From assembly GCF_003049575.1 (NCBI RefSeq), contig NZ_PYWI01000004.1:62001-126000 (forward strand): DNA of 64,000 nucleotides. The letters run 5' to 3'. Of the stretch, positions 1 through 7,746 are shown piece after piece. The notes under the pieces are model-generated. The model made no database searches, was not told the DNA's origin, and saw nothing but the letters and a program-made list of their open reading frames with translations. The DNA comes from Lysinibacillus parviboronicapiens. GTDB taxonomy: Bacteria; Bacillota; Bacilli; Bacillales_A; Planococcaceae. Each line of letters opens with the position of its first letter. Position 1 is the first letter of the stretch. The position numbers were made by a program, and so were the translations under genes.

Positions 1-333
1 GGTTTCCCAGGCGGGATGCCGGGTGGAACACCTAGACCTGGTCAAGGGGGGCAAATGAACCCACCAGCACCGTCTCAACAAATGATTAGTAGATTTCAAT
101 TTCTAAGTCAAAATCCTTCACAGGCGCAAAGTATGTTACAATCACAAGGCCCAACAGCATTTGCAGCTGGCTGTGATGGTAGATGGACCATTGTGCTCTT
201 ACGAAATGGTCAGCTCTTTTTAATGTTTGTTTTCTCAGCAAGTGTAACTGGGAATACTACAGGAATTATATGGCCAAACTTCACGTTTGCTTCATTCCCA
301 TCTTCCGCTATATTAGCGTATTCTTGTAATTAA
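1..333 (+). CDS. Gly/Pro/Gln-rich protein, C-terminal part (5' end outside window)
   Basis: The frame is open from base 1, so the protein starts upstream; the first visible Met is at base 16, with no ribosome site visible before it. About 110 residues are seen. The first ~35 are low-complexity Gly, Pro and Gln (GGMPGGTPRPGQGG), followed by a compact hydrophobic C-terminus with two cysteines (AAGCDGRW and the terminal AYSCN). The layout recalls spore-surface or secreted proteins with flexible Gly/Pro arms, but I do not recognise the family. A terminator follows at 388-422. Confidence 0.6.
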   Translation, partial: GFPGGMPGGTPRPGQGGQMNPPAPSQQMISRFQFLSQNPSQAQSMLQSQGPTAFAAGCDGRWTIVLLRNGQLFLMFVFSASVTGNTTGIIWPNFTFASFPSSAILAYSCN

Positions 334-387
334 TTTAAAAAATACTCATTTACTATGAATCTGTGATGAATCACATTTGACAATAAT

Positions 388-422
388 AAATGATCCCACT
401 GAAAATTGCAGAGGGATCATTT
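388..422 (+). terminator. Rho-independent terminator
   Basis: A ten-base stem (AAATGATCCC / GGGATCATTT) closes a 15-base loop and runs into a T-rich stretch. It lies 55 bases after the stop of the preceding gene. A separate small palindrome, TGTGATGAATCACA, sits at 362-375 just before it. Confidence 0.8.
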
Positions 423-553
423 TATTATTGCATTTTTGATGAACCTAAATAACTCAATTAACCCATATTTTTATAATTGATATAGTGGATTCAAATAATA
501 GATAATTAAGTAGTTAAAATCTATTTTATAGGAAGGTATGAATAATAAATAGT

Positions 554-2161
554 ATGAATAACAAATTTAAAAAATATGTTCTAATCCCCGCTCTGTTAAC
601 TACATTATTAGCCTCTCCATTTAGTGTTGATGCCTCAGTAAATGACATACATATGTCTTATTTATATGGTGGAACTGCTAGCTCCTATTTAGAAAATATA
701 GATATGACTTTAGGTGCGTTAAATACAGCTACGCCAGGATTCTATGAGTTAAACGCTGACGGTAGTTTAAAATCTTCAATTGATAAAAATTTAATAGCAG
801 AGTTACACAAAAGAAAATTAAAAGTCGTTCCATATATTACGAACAACTGGGATAGAAATTTAGCTCAAATGGCTATGAAAAATAGAGAAGTTTTATCTAC
901 TCAATTAGTAGATTCTGTAGTAAAAAATAACTTGGATGGCATAGATATTGATATTGAGAATTTAAACTATACCGATAAGGAAGTATTTACAGATTTCATT
1001 AGACTATTAAATGAAAAAATGCCGAATGATAAAACAATATCTATAGCAGTTGCTGCAAATCCACATGGATGGACGGTAGGATGGCATGGTTCTTATGATT
1101 ATTTAAAACTAAGTGAATATAGTGATTACCTAATGTTAATGGCCTATGATGAAAGTTGGAATGGTGGTCCAGTAGGTCCTGTCGCTAGTTTATCATTTGT
1201 TGAAAATTCTATTATATCTTTATTAAATCAAGGTGTTGATTCCAAGAAAGTAGTTTTAGGTTTACCATTTTACGGGCGAATTTGGAATGATGACGAGGAA
1301 TTAGGTGGATATGGTGTAGCGAATAAATCTGTAAAAAGCATAGTTAATAATCATAACGGAACACTATATTTTGATGATACCTCAAAATCAGCTTATGCTA
1401 AATTCACTGTGAGAGAAAACGATTTGCCAACTTATATTGGTGGTAAAAAACTTTCAACGGGCAATTATACTATTTGGTATGAAAATGATTTATCTTTAAA
1501 ATATAAATTAAGATTAGTAGAGAAATACAATTTAAGAGGAACTGGTAGTTGGGATTTAACACAAGCAGATAACGGGATATGGAAATTTTATATGTCTTGG
1601 GCGAATGGACAACATAATTTTATAGATGCAGAAAATCATTGGGCTGAAAATGATATTATGTCTCTTTATAGAAAGGGATGGATAAGTGGGAAAAATGAGT
1701 ACATTTTTGGCCCTAATGGTGATCTAACAAGGGCACAAGCTGTTACTATCCTTACAAACGCGATTGGTTTAAAAGACAAAAACGAAACAGTACCTAATTA
1801 CTTTACAGATGTTCCAACTGACCATTGGGCAAAACAGGCTATTGAACTAGCACATAAGTATAATATTGTTAATGGACCGAAACCAAACGTCTTTGAACCG
1901 AATTCTCGAATTACAAGAGCTCAATTATCAGCAATATTATCGAGAATACTAGATTACCCATTAGATAATACGAATGACTTACCTTTTTATGATGTACAAA
2001 AGGGACATTGGGCGTACTTAGAAATTTTAAAACTAAGTAGTCAGGGAATTATCAACGGTAAAGAAGACGGCGGATTTTATCCGAATGATTTTGTTAAAAG
2101 AGCACAAATGGCAGCGATGGTTAATCGTGCGAGTGGAGATTTAGAAAAATATTCAAAATAA
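554..2161 (+). CDS. Secreted GH18 glycoside hydrolase with three SLH domains
   Basis: 535 aa. A signal peptide (basic MNNKFKKY, hydrophobic core, cut near residue 27) is followed by a GH18 catalytic domain (~30-350) with the signature DGIDIDIE at 128-135, where Glu135 is the expected acid/base, and the FYGRIW strand typical of the YaaH/SleL-like branch. Three S-layer-homology domains follow (~355-410, 417-470, 478-530), with TRAQ, TRAQ and KRAQ motifs. SLH domains normally bind pyruvylated wall polymer, so the enzyme probably sits on the cell surface and cuts GlcNAc-containing polymers. The start is awkward: GGAAGG (531-536) is 17 bases upstream and directly precedes a four-codon ORF (ATG at 538) whose sequence is nearly repeated at the real start. 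Confidence 0.9.
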   Translation: MNNKFKKYVLIPALLTTLLASPFSVDASVNDIHMSYLYGGTASSYLENIDMTLGALNTATPGFYELNADGSLKSSIDKNLIAELHKRKLKVVPYITNNWDRNLAQMAMKNREVLSTQLVDSVVKNNLDGIDIDIENLNYTDKEVFTDFIRLLNEKMPNDKTISIAVAANPHGWTVGWHGSYDYLKLSEYSDYLMLMAYDESWNGGPVGPVASLSFVENSIISLLNQGVDSKKVVLGLPFYGRIWNDDEELGGYGVANKSVKSIVNNHNGTLYFDDTSKSAYAKFTVRENDLPTYIGGKKLSTGNYTIWYENDLSLKYKLRLVEKYNLRGTGSWDLTQADNGIWKFYMSWANGQHNFIDAENHWAENDIMSLYRKGWISGKNEYIFGPNGDLTRAQAVTILTNAIGLKDKNETVPNYFTDVPTDHWAKQAIELAHKYNIVNGPKPNVFEPNSRITRAQLSAILSRILDYPLDNTNDLPFYDVQKGHWAYLEILKLSSQGIINGKEDGGFYPNDFVKRAQMAAMVNRASGDLEKYSK

Positions 2162-2213
2162 CATAATTAACATCCCCCTCCTCCAAGAAAGTGTTGATAA
2201 ATAAGGTATAGGC

Positions 2214-2259
2214 AAAACAGGGCTTGATCTACAAAACGTGTAGAATCAGCCCTGTTTTT
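2214..2259 (+). terminator. Rho-independent terminator
   Basis: A stem AAAACAGGGC / GCCCTGTTTT closes a ~25-base loop and ends in T residues, 53 bases after the GH18-SLH stop. The A-run on the other side means it could also stop transcription arriving from the minus strand. Confidence 0.8.
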
Positions 2260-2453
2260 AACTACCTTTCCCCTTTGTCGTAATCCCTCATCTTGTTCGT
2301 CCTAAACGCGACGGTATTTCCTTCGGGCTCTACAAATTTTTATATTGATACTAAGTACAGGCAAGCCGACTGCATTAACACAGCTCATGCCGCAAAAAAG
2401 CTACTGCTCTTAGTGACATGTACGGTCAAGTACATATTTTAAAGAGCCAAATA

Positions 2454-2993
2454 TCATTCTAAGGTAAGGCGTTTTTGCTGAATTACATGAACTTGATTTA
2501 AAATCAGTGCACCGAACATTTGAATCGTCGTCTTCACAATAATTTGTCCCAAAATGGCGGCTGGTACTGCTTCCCAAGGCAGGATATTGGCTCCAAGTGG
2601 ACTCAAGCCAATGACTACGAAAATCGCGGAATCCAGAAATCCACCAACAATTCCGCTGTAGAACACACGCCAAGCCATTGGTAGTTTCAATCGGGTATAG
2701 ATTTCTGTATCAGCTGTTTCAGCGACAACAAATGAAAGTGCCGATGCTACCACAATCAATAGTGTATCCCCGAGTATGAATGAAATCACTGCGGATAAAA
2801 TAAGAGCTGTCATAATAAACAAATACGTCTTTGCTCTACCATATTTATTTTGCACAAGATCCCGGAAAATGAAGGTCGCCCCAATCAACAGCGTCCCCAT
2901 TGGAACGATAAACATGCCAAACTGTAATGGCGCAAATGCTGCCGTTACTACATTAGCAATGACAATAGATAATAAATAAAATAATATTCTCAT
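2454..2993 (-). CDS. VUT-family membrane transporter, probable queuosine-precursor uptake
   Basis: 179 aa with about six hydrophobic segments. The family motif RDLVQNKYGR near residue 45 marks the VUT (YhhQ/DUF165) family, whose characterised members import queuosine precursors. ATG at 2993 is chosen because TTGAGGAG lies 7 bases upstream; a longer reading from TTG at 3008 would begin inside that ribosome site. It is the last gene of a queC-queD-queE-transporter unit, so it probably imports preQ0 or preQ1 to supplement de novo synthesis and should share the preQ1 riboswitch upstream of queC. Confidence 0.85.
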   Translation of the reverse strand: MRILFYLLSIVIANVVTAAFAPLQFGMFIVPMGTLLIGATFIFRDLVQNKYGRAKTYLFIMTALILSAVISFILGDTLLIVVASALSFVVAETADTEIYTRLKLPMAWRVFYSGIVGGFLDSAIFVVIGLSPLGANILPWEAVPAAILGQIIVKTTIQMFGALILNQVHVIQQKRLTLE

Positions 2994-3040
2994 GATGGTA
3001 CTCCTCAAGTAAATTTAAAGAAAATTTTGCAGTTGCAAAA

Positions 3041-3769
3041 CTATACACCTCTTTTATTTCCCCAAACAAGGGCATGCAACTGTGGTAGTACTTTGACATC
3101 TCTTACTTCCTCATCTGCAATCACCCTGTCAATTAGCGCTTGGTACTTCTCCAATAAATGGCTAATCAGCTGCGCATTATCAGTCGTCGTAATATCATCA
3201 TTACCGACTTGTAAATAAAAGGGAATCGTCGGATATCGAAGGTGAATTTGCTTAGCATAAGCATAATCCTCTTCATTAAAAACGACTATTTTGAGGGATA
3301 TATGCTGATTGCTGTTTCGATTTTGAAGTTTTCCGAGGATATCAGATAGTACTGTATAGTCTGAGGTCATTCCGGAACTAGGAGGCTTGGGTGAAATCGT
3401 CAGTTCATCGATATCATATAGCCATTGTTGCCATCTGCTTCCCTGTGTCTCTACTCCAACCTTTATGTCGTTTTCTTTTAAAATAGCAATGAGCGCTTCC
3501 AAATTTCGAAAGAGTGCAGGATTGCCACCCGAAATCGTGACAAAAGAAAAACCACTGCCCCCGAGTCGTTTCAACTCAGACCAAATCTCATCTGCTGTCA
3601 TTTGGACAATCAAATGCTTTCCGCTGCCATCCCATGTAAACGATGAATCACACCAGGAACAGGAATAGTCACAGCCAGCAGTCCGCACAAACATCGTCTT
3701 CTGTCCAACTACCATACCCTCGCCTTGAATGGTCGGTCCGAAAATCTCGATAACAGGTACCTTACTCAA
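3041..3769 (-). CDS. queE: 7-carboxy-7-deazaguanine synthase (radical SAM)
   Basis: 242 aa. It converts carboxy-tetrahydropterin into 7-carboxy-7-deazaguanine, the ring contraction in queuosine synthesis. The radical-SAM cluster motif appears as CDYSCSWC (Cys-x3-Cys-x2-Cys), the spacing normal for QueE; upstream is the substrate motif PTIQGEG and downstream TISGGNP. The start is taken as TTG at 3769, which overlaps the end of queD by 8 bases (GTTGAGTAA), so translation is probably coupled. A longer frame to 3817 adds residues foreign to QueE and lies wholly inside queD. Confidence 0.93.
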   Translation of the reverse strand: MSKVPVIEIFGPTIQGEGMVVGQKTMFVRTAGCDYSCSWCDSSFTWDGSGKHLIVQMTADEIWSELKRLGGSGFSFVTISGGNPALFRNLEALIAILKENDIKVGVETQGSRWQQWLYDIDELTISPKPPSSGMTSDYTVLSDILGKLQNRNSNQHISLKIVVFNEEDYAYAKQIHLRYPTIPFYLQVGNDDITTTDNAQLISHLLEKYQALIDRVIADEEVRDVKVLPQLHALVWGNKRGV

Positions 3770-4235
3770 CTTCCATCCACTCCCGTCGCACTTCAGCATA
3801 GCTTGTCGGCGTCTCATACAGCTTGATAAATTCTACACGCGCTCCGTTATATCGTTGTTCATCAAGCAGGGCTTTTGCTAACTTTTCGTAAATCCAGACT
3901 ACAATGTTCTCTGCGGTTGTATTCATCGGTGGAAGCGTTTCATTTAAATAACGATGATCCAAATAAATGTCTATTTTTTGTTGCCAAATTTCTTTTATAT
4001 CTCCAAAGTCAATCATCAAACCGCGTTCATCTGTATACCCACTTAACCCTAGTACAGCACGATACGTATGACCATGCAGATTTTTGCATTTCCCCTCATA
4101 ATCATGTAAATGATGGGCTGCATCGAAGGTAAATTCCTTGCTCACGAGAACGCGTTTTGTATGATAGTTCAATTGATTCCTTTGAATATCTTCATCTATT
4201 TTTTGGAGCTTCTCGACAATTTTAAAATGATGCAT
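3762..4235 (-). CDS. queD: 6-carboxy-5,6,7,8-tetrahydropterin synthase
   Basis: 157 aa. It makes 6-carboxytetrahydropterin from dihydroneopterin triphosphate. Zinc ligands typical of the PTPS/QueD fold are visible: His in FDAAHHLH and the pair in NLHGHTY; the Cys of GKCKNLHGH is in the expected catalytic place. The N-terminus carries about 30 extra residues before the conserved core. AAAGGAG stands 9 bases before the ATG, and the queC stop is only three bases upstream of the start. Confidence 0.93.
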   Translation of the reverse strand: MHHFKIVEKLQKIDEDIQRNQLNYHTKRVLVSKEFTFDAAHHLHDYEGKCKNLHGHTYRAVLGLSGYTDERGLMIDFGDIKEIWQQKIDIYLDHRYLNETLPPMNTTAENIVVWIYEKLAKALLDEQRYNGARVEFIKLYETPTSYAEVRREWMEVE

Positions 4236-4238
4236 GTC

Positions 4239-4898
4239 TTAAGACTCCTTTCTGAAGCTTAAATAGTCATCCAGTCCTTTTTTTCGCAGTTTACACGCCG
4301 GACATTCACCACAACCATCTGCTATTACACCGTTATAACAAGTTAACGTTCTTTGCCGAACGAACTCAAGTGCCCCAAGCTGATCAGCAAGCGCCCATGT
4401 CTGTGCCTTATTCAGCCACATTAACGGTGTATCAATCACAAAGGAATCGTCCATAGATAAATTTAACGTTACATTCAAAGATTTTATAAAAATATCCCGG
4501 CAATCCGGATATCCGCTAAAATCCGTTTCACAAACACCAGTTACGATATGCTTGGCTCCAACTTGGCTCGCCAAAACGCCCGCAAATGAAAGAAAGAGCA
4601 AATTCCGGCCAGGCACAAAAGTCGATGGAAGCCCGCCATCTTCTCCGTCCTCTACTTCGATGTCTTGTCGTGTCAATGCATTAGGAGCAAGCTGATTCAG
4701 GAGTGACATATCAAGAATGTGATGCGTGACACCAAGTTCCGCTGCTATCTCCTTTGCACATTCAATTTCCAGAAGATGCCTTTGACCGTAATCAAAAGTC
4801 ACCGCCTCAACCTCTTCAAAACGTTCTTGTGCCCAGAACAAACAAGTGGTACTGTCCTGACCTCCACTAAACACAACAATTGCTTTTTCCTGCTTCAT
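4239..4898 (-). CDS. queC: 7-cyano-7-deazaguanine (preQ0) synthase
   Basis: 219 aa. It converts 7-carboxy-7-deazaguanine to preQ0 with ATP and ammonia. The PP-loop SGGQDS is at residues 11-16, and a zinc site is visible near the C-terminus in [11 protein letters not shown] plus an upstream Cys (TCYNG). It is the first gene of the minus-strand queC-queD-queE-transporter unit and lies directly behind a preQ1 riboswitch and terminator (4923-4988), so expression should fall when preQ1 is plentiful. Confidence 0.95.
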   Translation of the reverse strand: MKQEKAIVVFSGGQDSTTCLFWAQERFEEVEAVTFDYGQRHLLEIECAKEIAAELGVTHHILDMSLLNQLAPNALTRQDIEVEDGEDGGLPSTFVPGRNLLFLSFAGVLASQVGAKHIVTGVCETDFSGYPDCRDIFIKSLNVTLNLSMDDSFVIDTPLMWLNKAQTWALADQLGALEFVRQRTLTCYNGVIADGCGECPACKLRKKGLDDYLSFRKES

Positions 4899-4922
4899 CT
4901 ATAAAAACTCCCTTTTAACGAA

Positions 4923-4953
4923 AAAAACAGCACCCTAAGAAAAATGCTGTTTC
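4923..4953 (-). terminator. Riboswitch expression-platform terminator before queC
   Basis: Read on the minus strand, AAACAGCA and TGCTGTTT form a stem followed by seven T residues, 25 bases before the queC start. The loop contains TTCTTAG, which can pair with CTAAGAA at the riboswitch 3' tail, giving a plausible switch between terminator and antiterminator folds. Confidence 0.8.
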
Positions 4954-4956
4954 TTC

Positions 4957-4988
4957 TTAGTTTTTTTAAGAGGGTAGCTAAAACCTCT
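4957..4988 (-). promoter_or_regulatory. preQ1-I riboswitch controlling the queC operon
   Basis: On the minus strand the motif reads AGAGGTTTTAGCTACCCTCT and then TAAAAAAACTAA, matching the class I preQ1 aptamer: AGAGG/CCTCT hairpin, C/T-rich loop with AGCTA, then the A-rich tail ending in CTAA. The loop is two bases shorter than the common consensus. It is directly followed by a terminator. Confidence 0.85.
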
Positions 4989-5024
4989 TCCTTCATTGAT
5001 AAGATTTTCAAAATTTATCCCGCA

Positions 5025-5160
5025 TTAACGGTCAGTAAAACGCCCACCTCAAGTGGAAAGATGAGAACGAGTACACTAAGTGGGCGATCAACTGACAGTA
5101 AAAGCCCGATTGGTTCAACTAACAATCAGTGGGGAATGAAGAAAACCCCCACTGATTGAA
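5025..5160. repeat. Intergenic block of two inverted repeats downstream of queF
   Basis: Two hairpins sit side by side: CGCCCAC...GTGGGCG (~5041-5087) and CAATCAGTGGGG...CCCCCACTGATTG (~5123-5157). The second is positioned as a terminator for queF on the minus strand but has a poor T-run. The first, with GGTCAGTAAAACG before and CAACTGACAGTAAAA after, looks like a small mobile or repeated intergenic element. Confidence 0.5.
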
Positions 5161-5168
5161 GTTTCACT

Positions 5169-5669
5169 TTATCGATTATCAATTTTTTCTGGATTTAGAT
5201 CGTGATTCATTAAACGATAATTCGCTATTTCTTCGTATTTAGTTTCTGGTTTCCCATAGTTACACCATGGATCAATCGAAATCCCTCCACGTGGTGTAAA
5301 TTTTCCCCACACTTCGATATATCTTGGATCAAGTAATTTAATTAAATCGTTCATAATGATATTGACGCAATCTTCATGGAAATCGCCATGATTTCTAAAA
5401 CTAAATAAATATAATTTCAGTGACTTACTTTCCACAATTTTTTTATCCGGGATATATGAGATGTACATCGTCGCAAAATCAGGCTGATTTGTAAGTGGAC
5501 ATAAACTAGTGAACTCTGGACAATTAAACTTGACGAAATAATCTCGATTGGCATGAAGATTGTCTACTGCCTCCAATACTTCGGGTGCATATTCGTATGC
5601 ATATTGCGTACCTTGATTACCTAATAATGTTAAATCCTTCAGTCCTTCTTCATGGCTTCGGCCAGACAT
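5169..5669 (-). CDS. queF: NADPH-dependent 7-cyano-7-deazaguanine (preQ0) reductase
   Basis: 166 aa, the usual length of the short (Bacillus-type) QueF. It reduces the nitrile of preQ0 to preQ1. The catalytic region [11 protein letters not shown] holds the Cys that forms the thioimide and the Asp proton donor; the NADPH/fold motif ESKSLKLYL and the HEDCVN segment follow. ATG at 5669 is preceded by GAGGAGG seven bases upstream; a longer reading to 5702 lacks a ribosome site. It is transcribed separately from queC-queE and has its own preQ1 riboswitch, giving product feedback on the preQ1-forming step. Confidence 0.95.
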   Translation of the reverse strand: MSGRSHEEGLKDLTLLGNQGTQYAYEYAPEVLEAVDNLHANRDYFVKFNCPEFTSLCPLTNQPDFATMYISYIPDKKIVESKSLKLYLFSFRNHGDFHEDCVNIIMNDLIKLLDPRYIEVWGKFTPRGGISIDPWCNYGKPETKYEEIANYRLMNHDLNPEKIDNR

Positions 5670-5753
5670 AAAAAAACCTCCTCGTAAAATGTTTCCCAAC
5701 ACTTTTCAAGAGAGGCATCACCAATCATTCTATTAAAACATAAGTAAAAACAT

Positions 5754-5782
5754 AAAAAAGCCACGTCCGATATGGACATGGC
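5754..5782 (-). terminator. Riboswitch expression-platform terminator before queF
   Basis: On the minus strand GCCATGTCC and GGACGTGGC form a nine-pair stem (one G-T) with a five-base loop, followed by six T residues. It lies between the preQ1 aptamer and queF. Confidence 0.85.
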
Positions 5783-5799
5783 ATATTGTCATGTTTCCA

Positions 5800-5834
5800 T
5801 AGTTTTTTATAGAGGGTATCAGCTATGAACCTCT
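5800..5834 (-). promoter_or_regulatory. preQ1-I riboswitch controlling queF
   Basis: On the minus strand it reads AGAGGTTCATAGCTGATACC, CTCT, then ATAAAAAACTA: an almost textbook class I preQ1 aptamer with the A-rich tail. A strong terminator follows 18 bases later, so high preQ1 should end transcription before queF. Confidence 0.9.
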
Positions 5835-5984
5835 CCCGTTCTAGTCCGGGCATTCTTTTCTTTAATCATAATATAGAATATGGTGGAAAACGTCAAATGA
5901 AAATTTTTAAATAAAGTCTTCCGATAAATGCTTTTTCGAAAAAACCACTGTTATACGAGGGCACTGAAAAAGTATTTACCTTTT

Positions 5985-6125
5985 TTGATTTAGCGCTCTG
6001 GCTTTCGCTTTCCGCGGGCGACGGCGAGCCACCTCCTATGCTTCGCTTTGTGCAGGGTCTCGTCTGTCTCGCTTATCCCGCAGGTGTCTCATGCCGCCTA
6101 TACCGTCCTATATTTTAGCCGTACA
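5985..6125. repeat. GC-rich intergenic repeat, copy A
   Basis: A GC-rich island in AT-rich DNA containing GGCTTTCGCTTTCCGCGGGC, GAGCCACCTCC and TCCCGCAGGTGTCTC. These phrases are typical of a short repeat scattered between genes in Bacillaceae and relatives. No ORF is supported. Related, more decayed copies lie at 14105-14235, 44675-44775 and 46840-46930. Confidence 0.55.
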
Positions 6126-6304
6126 GAGCTTTAAACGATTAATATTTTTTTAAAAAGAAAAACCTCACTTACGTATGATACGTTCTCCATATCCTATCCC
6201 AATCGTTTATCACTAAGCAGGTTACAAAGTGTACTTTGTTTTTCCTTTCACCAGGTAAGAACGTACTCTTTCTCTTCATCTGCTTCTTTTACTCGATATG
6301 GCCG

Positions 6305-6490
6305 TCGACAGAAAGATTTTATGTTGCTATCCATTCATAACTCCCCTTCTAGTTCCTCTGACAGGAGATTTACCGTCCATTTCCAACAGATTCCACATCA
6401 ACACGGACACCCTTGTACTTGGCTAACCAGCCATTCTGTCTTCGCAGTTCGGGACTTACACCCTATAGATTACGTCCGTGCTGGGCGCAC
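6305..6490 (-). mobile_element. 5' remnant of a group II intron
   Basis: Read on the minus strand from 6490, it begins GTGCGCCCAGCACGG, the usual 5' end of bacterial group II introns, and continues with GGGTGTAAGTCCCGAAC, then AAGGGTGTCCGTGTTGATG and TGGAATCTG, all well-known domain I phrases. No reverse transcriptase ORF or domain V is visible further along, so only about 180 bases are recognisable. The 5' end abuts the long hairpin at 6491-6525; insertion just after a terminator-like hairpin is the habit of class C introns. Confidence 0.7.
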
Positions 6491-6525
6491 AAAAGTTCTT
6501 ATGACACCTGTCATAAAGAACTTTT
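6491..6525. terminator. Perfectly paired hairpin at the intron insertion site
   Basis: AAAAGTTCTTATGACA, a two-base loop, then TGTCATAAAGAACTTTT: a long near-perfect inverted repeat with A and T ends, able to work as a terminator on both strands. No intact gene leads into it; on the minus strand the intron relic begins at its very next base. Confidence 0.65.
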
Positions 6526-6599
6526 GACTGCTGTGAATAGTTTTTTTCTCTGTTGCACTTTATCATTTTACTTAAGAAAACATAGAAAGAGTGATAGGA

Positions 6600-7733
6600 A
6601 TGATGCAAGCTCATCAAAGGTTACCGCTAATCGACATTTTACGAGGCTTTGCGGTATTGGGTACATTGGGTACAAATATTTGGATTTTTGCTTATCTCGG
6701 AGACTTAACTTACATTACAACAAGTAACTATTCAGGTTGGTGGTCATTCGATGATTTTCTACGAATGCTCGTATTATTTTTCGTAAATGGAAAGCTTTTA
6801 GGACTGTTAACCATTATGTTCGGAGTTGGTCTAGAATTGAAATACCAGCAATTCATTCGAAAAGGTTATGCATGGCCAGGTGTCTATATTTGGACTATTT
6901 TGTTCTTGTTTGTAGAAGGTTTTATCCATTTCACATTGGTCATGGAATATGATATTTTGATGAGTTACGCTGTGACAGCCATCATCGTTGCCTTTATTGT
7001 AAAGGCTGGCGATAAAGCCATTCATCGCGCTTTATATCTAGTTGGTGGATTTCATGCACTTATCATTCTGCTAATTTTAGTAAGTGCCTTACTAGGCGCA
7101 AATATGTCTTTACCTGGCAACGATTTGATCGTCAGTATGTATCAACATGGTACTTGGTTTGAACAAATCCACCATCGTTTAACGAATTTTTGGTTTTTTA
7201 GAACGGAAGCCATTTTTATTATTCCCATGAATATTTTCTTATTTTTAATGGGCGTAAAGTTAATGCGAACTGGCGTATTTTCTCAAAATGAACATGGACG
7301 TCACATGCGTAGAAAGTTATTTGCTATTGGGGTTTATATCGGTGTACCGTTGAATCTTCTTATTTTCATTCCTGGAGGAGCATTTGATTTCCCTGTTCGC
7401 TATTTATTTGCACCGCTGCTATCAATTGGATATATTGGCGTTTTAGGTAAAATGTTAGAGTATAAGAAAGCAGATTGGCTATGGCAACGATTTGGAGAAG
7501 TTGGTAAAATGTCTTTAAGTTGCTATGTTTTACAAAATGTACTGTCGTCTATTATTTTCTATGGTTGGGGCTTTGGTTTAGGTGGAAAGCTTTCTAGCTT
7601 CGAAATTATTGTCGTTTGGATGACTCTGTCCCTTTTCCAACTCTTCATTGCGCATATTTGTCTAAAACATTTTCATTATGGACCTTTGGAATGGCTTCGA
7701 AAACATGCTGTGCAAGCCGTTGCACATAAATAA
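6600..7733 (+). CDS. DUF418 family multipass membrane protein
   Basis: 377 aa. The N-terminus LPLIDILRGFAVLGTLGTNIW and the C-terminus GPLEWLRK are the two signatures of the DUF418 (YeiB-like) family, with roughly ten membrane segments between them. Function is not established in the family. ATG at 6600 is chosen with GAAAGAG about 8 bases upstream; ATG 6603 and GTG 6591 are alternatives. The next gene, a sensor kinase, begins about 13 bases after its stop, so the protein is probably co-transcribed with the two-component system and may be its target or accessory. Confidence 0.85.
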   Translation: MMQAHQRLPLIDILRGFAVLGTLGTNIWIFAYLGDLTYITTSNYSGWWSFDDFLRMLVLFFVNGKLLGLLTIMFGVGLELKYQQFIRKGYAWPGVYIWTILFLFVEGFIHFTLVMEYDILMSYAVTAIIVAFIVKAGDKAIHRALYLVGGFHALIILLILVSALLGANMSLPGNDLIVSMYQHGTWFEQIHHRLTNFWFFRTEAIFIIPMNIFLFLMGVKLMRTGVFSQNEHGRHMRRKLFAIGVYIGVPLNLLIFIPGGAFDFPVRYLFAPLLSIGYIGVLGKMLEYKKADWLWQRFGEVGKMSLSCYVLQNVLSSIIFYGWGFGLGGKLSSFEIIVVWMTLSLFQLFIAHICLKHFHYGPLEWLRKHAVQAVAHK

Positions 7734-7746
7734 TCAACAAGGGTTG

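Noticed and set aside
362-375. TGTGATGAATCACA as a CRP/FNR-type operator
   Set aside because: It lies after a gene and before its terminator, without a promoter beside it; most likely part of the 3' untranslated structure.
2410-2673. Minus-strand ORF overlapping the VUT transporter
   Set aside because: Same strand but a different frame inside a clear membrane-transporter gene, with Cys/Arg-rich nonsense composition.
3770-3817. Longer N-terminus for QueE
   Set aside because: The extra residues do not resemble QueE and lie wholly within queD; the TTG at 3769 gives the normal protein length.
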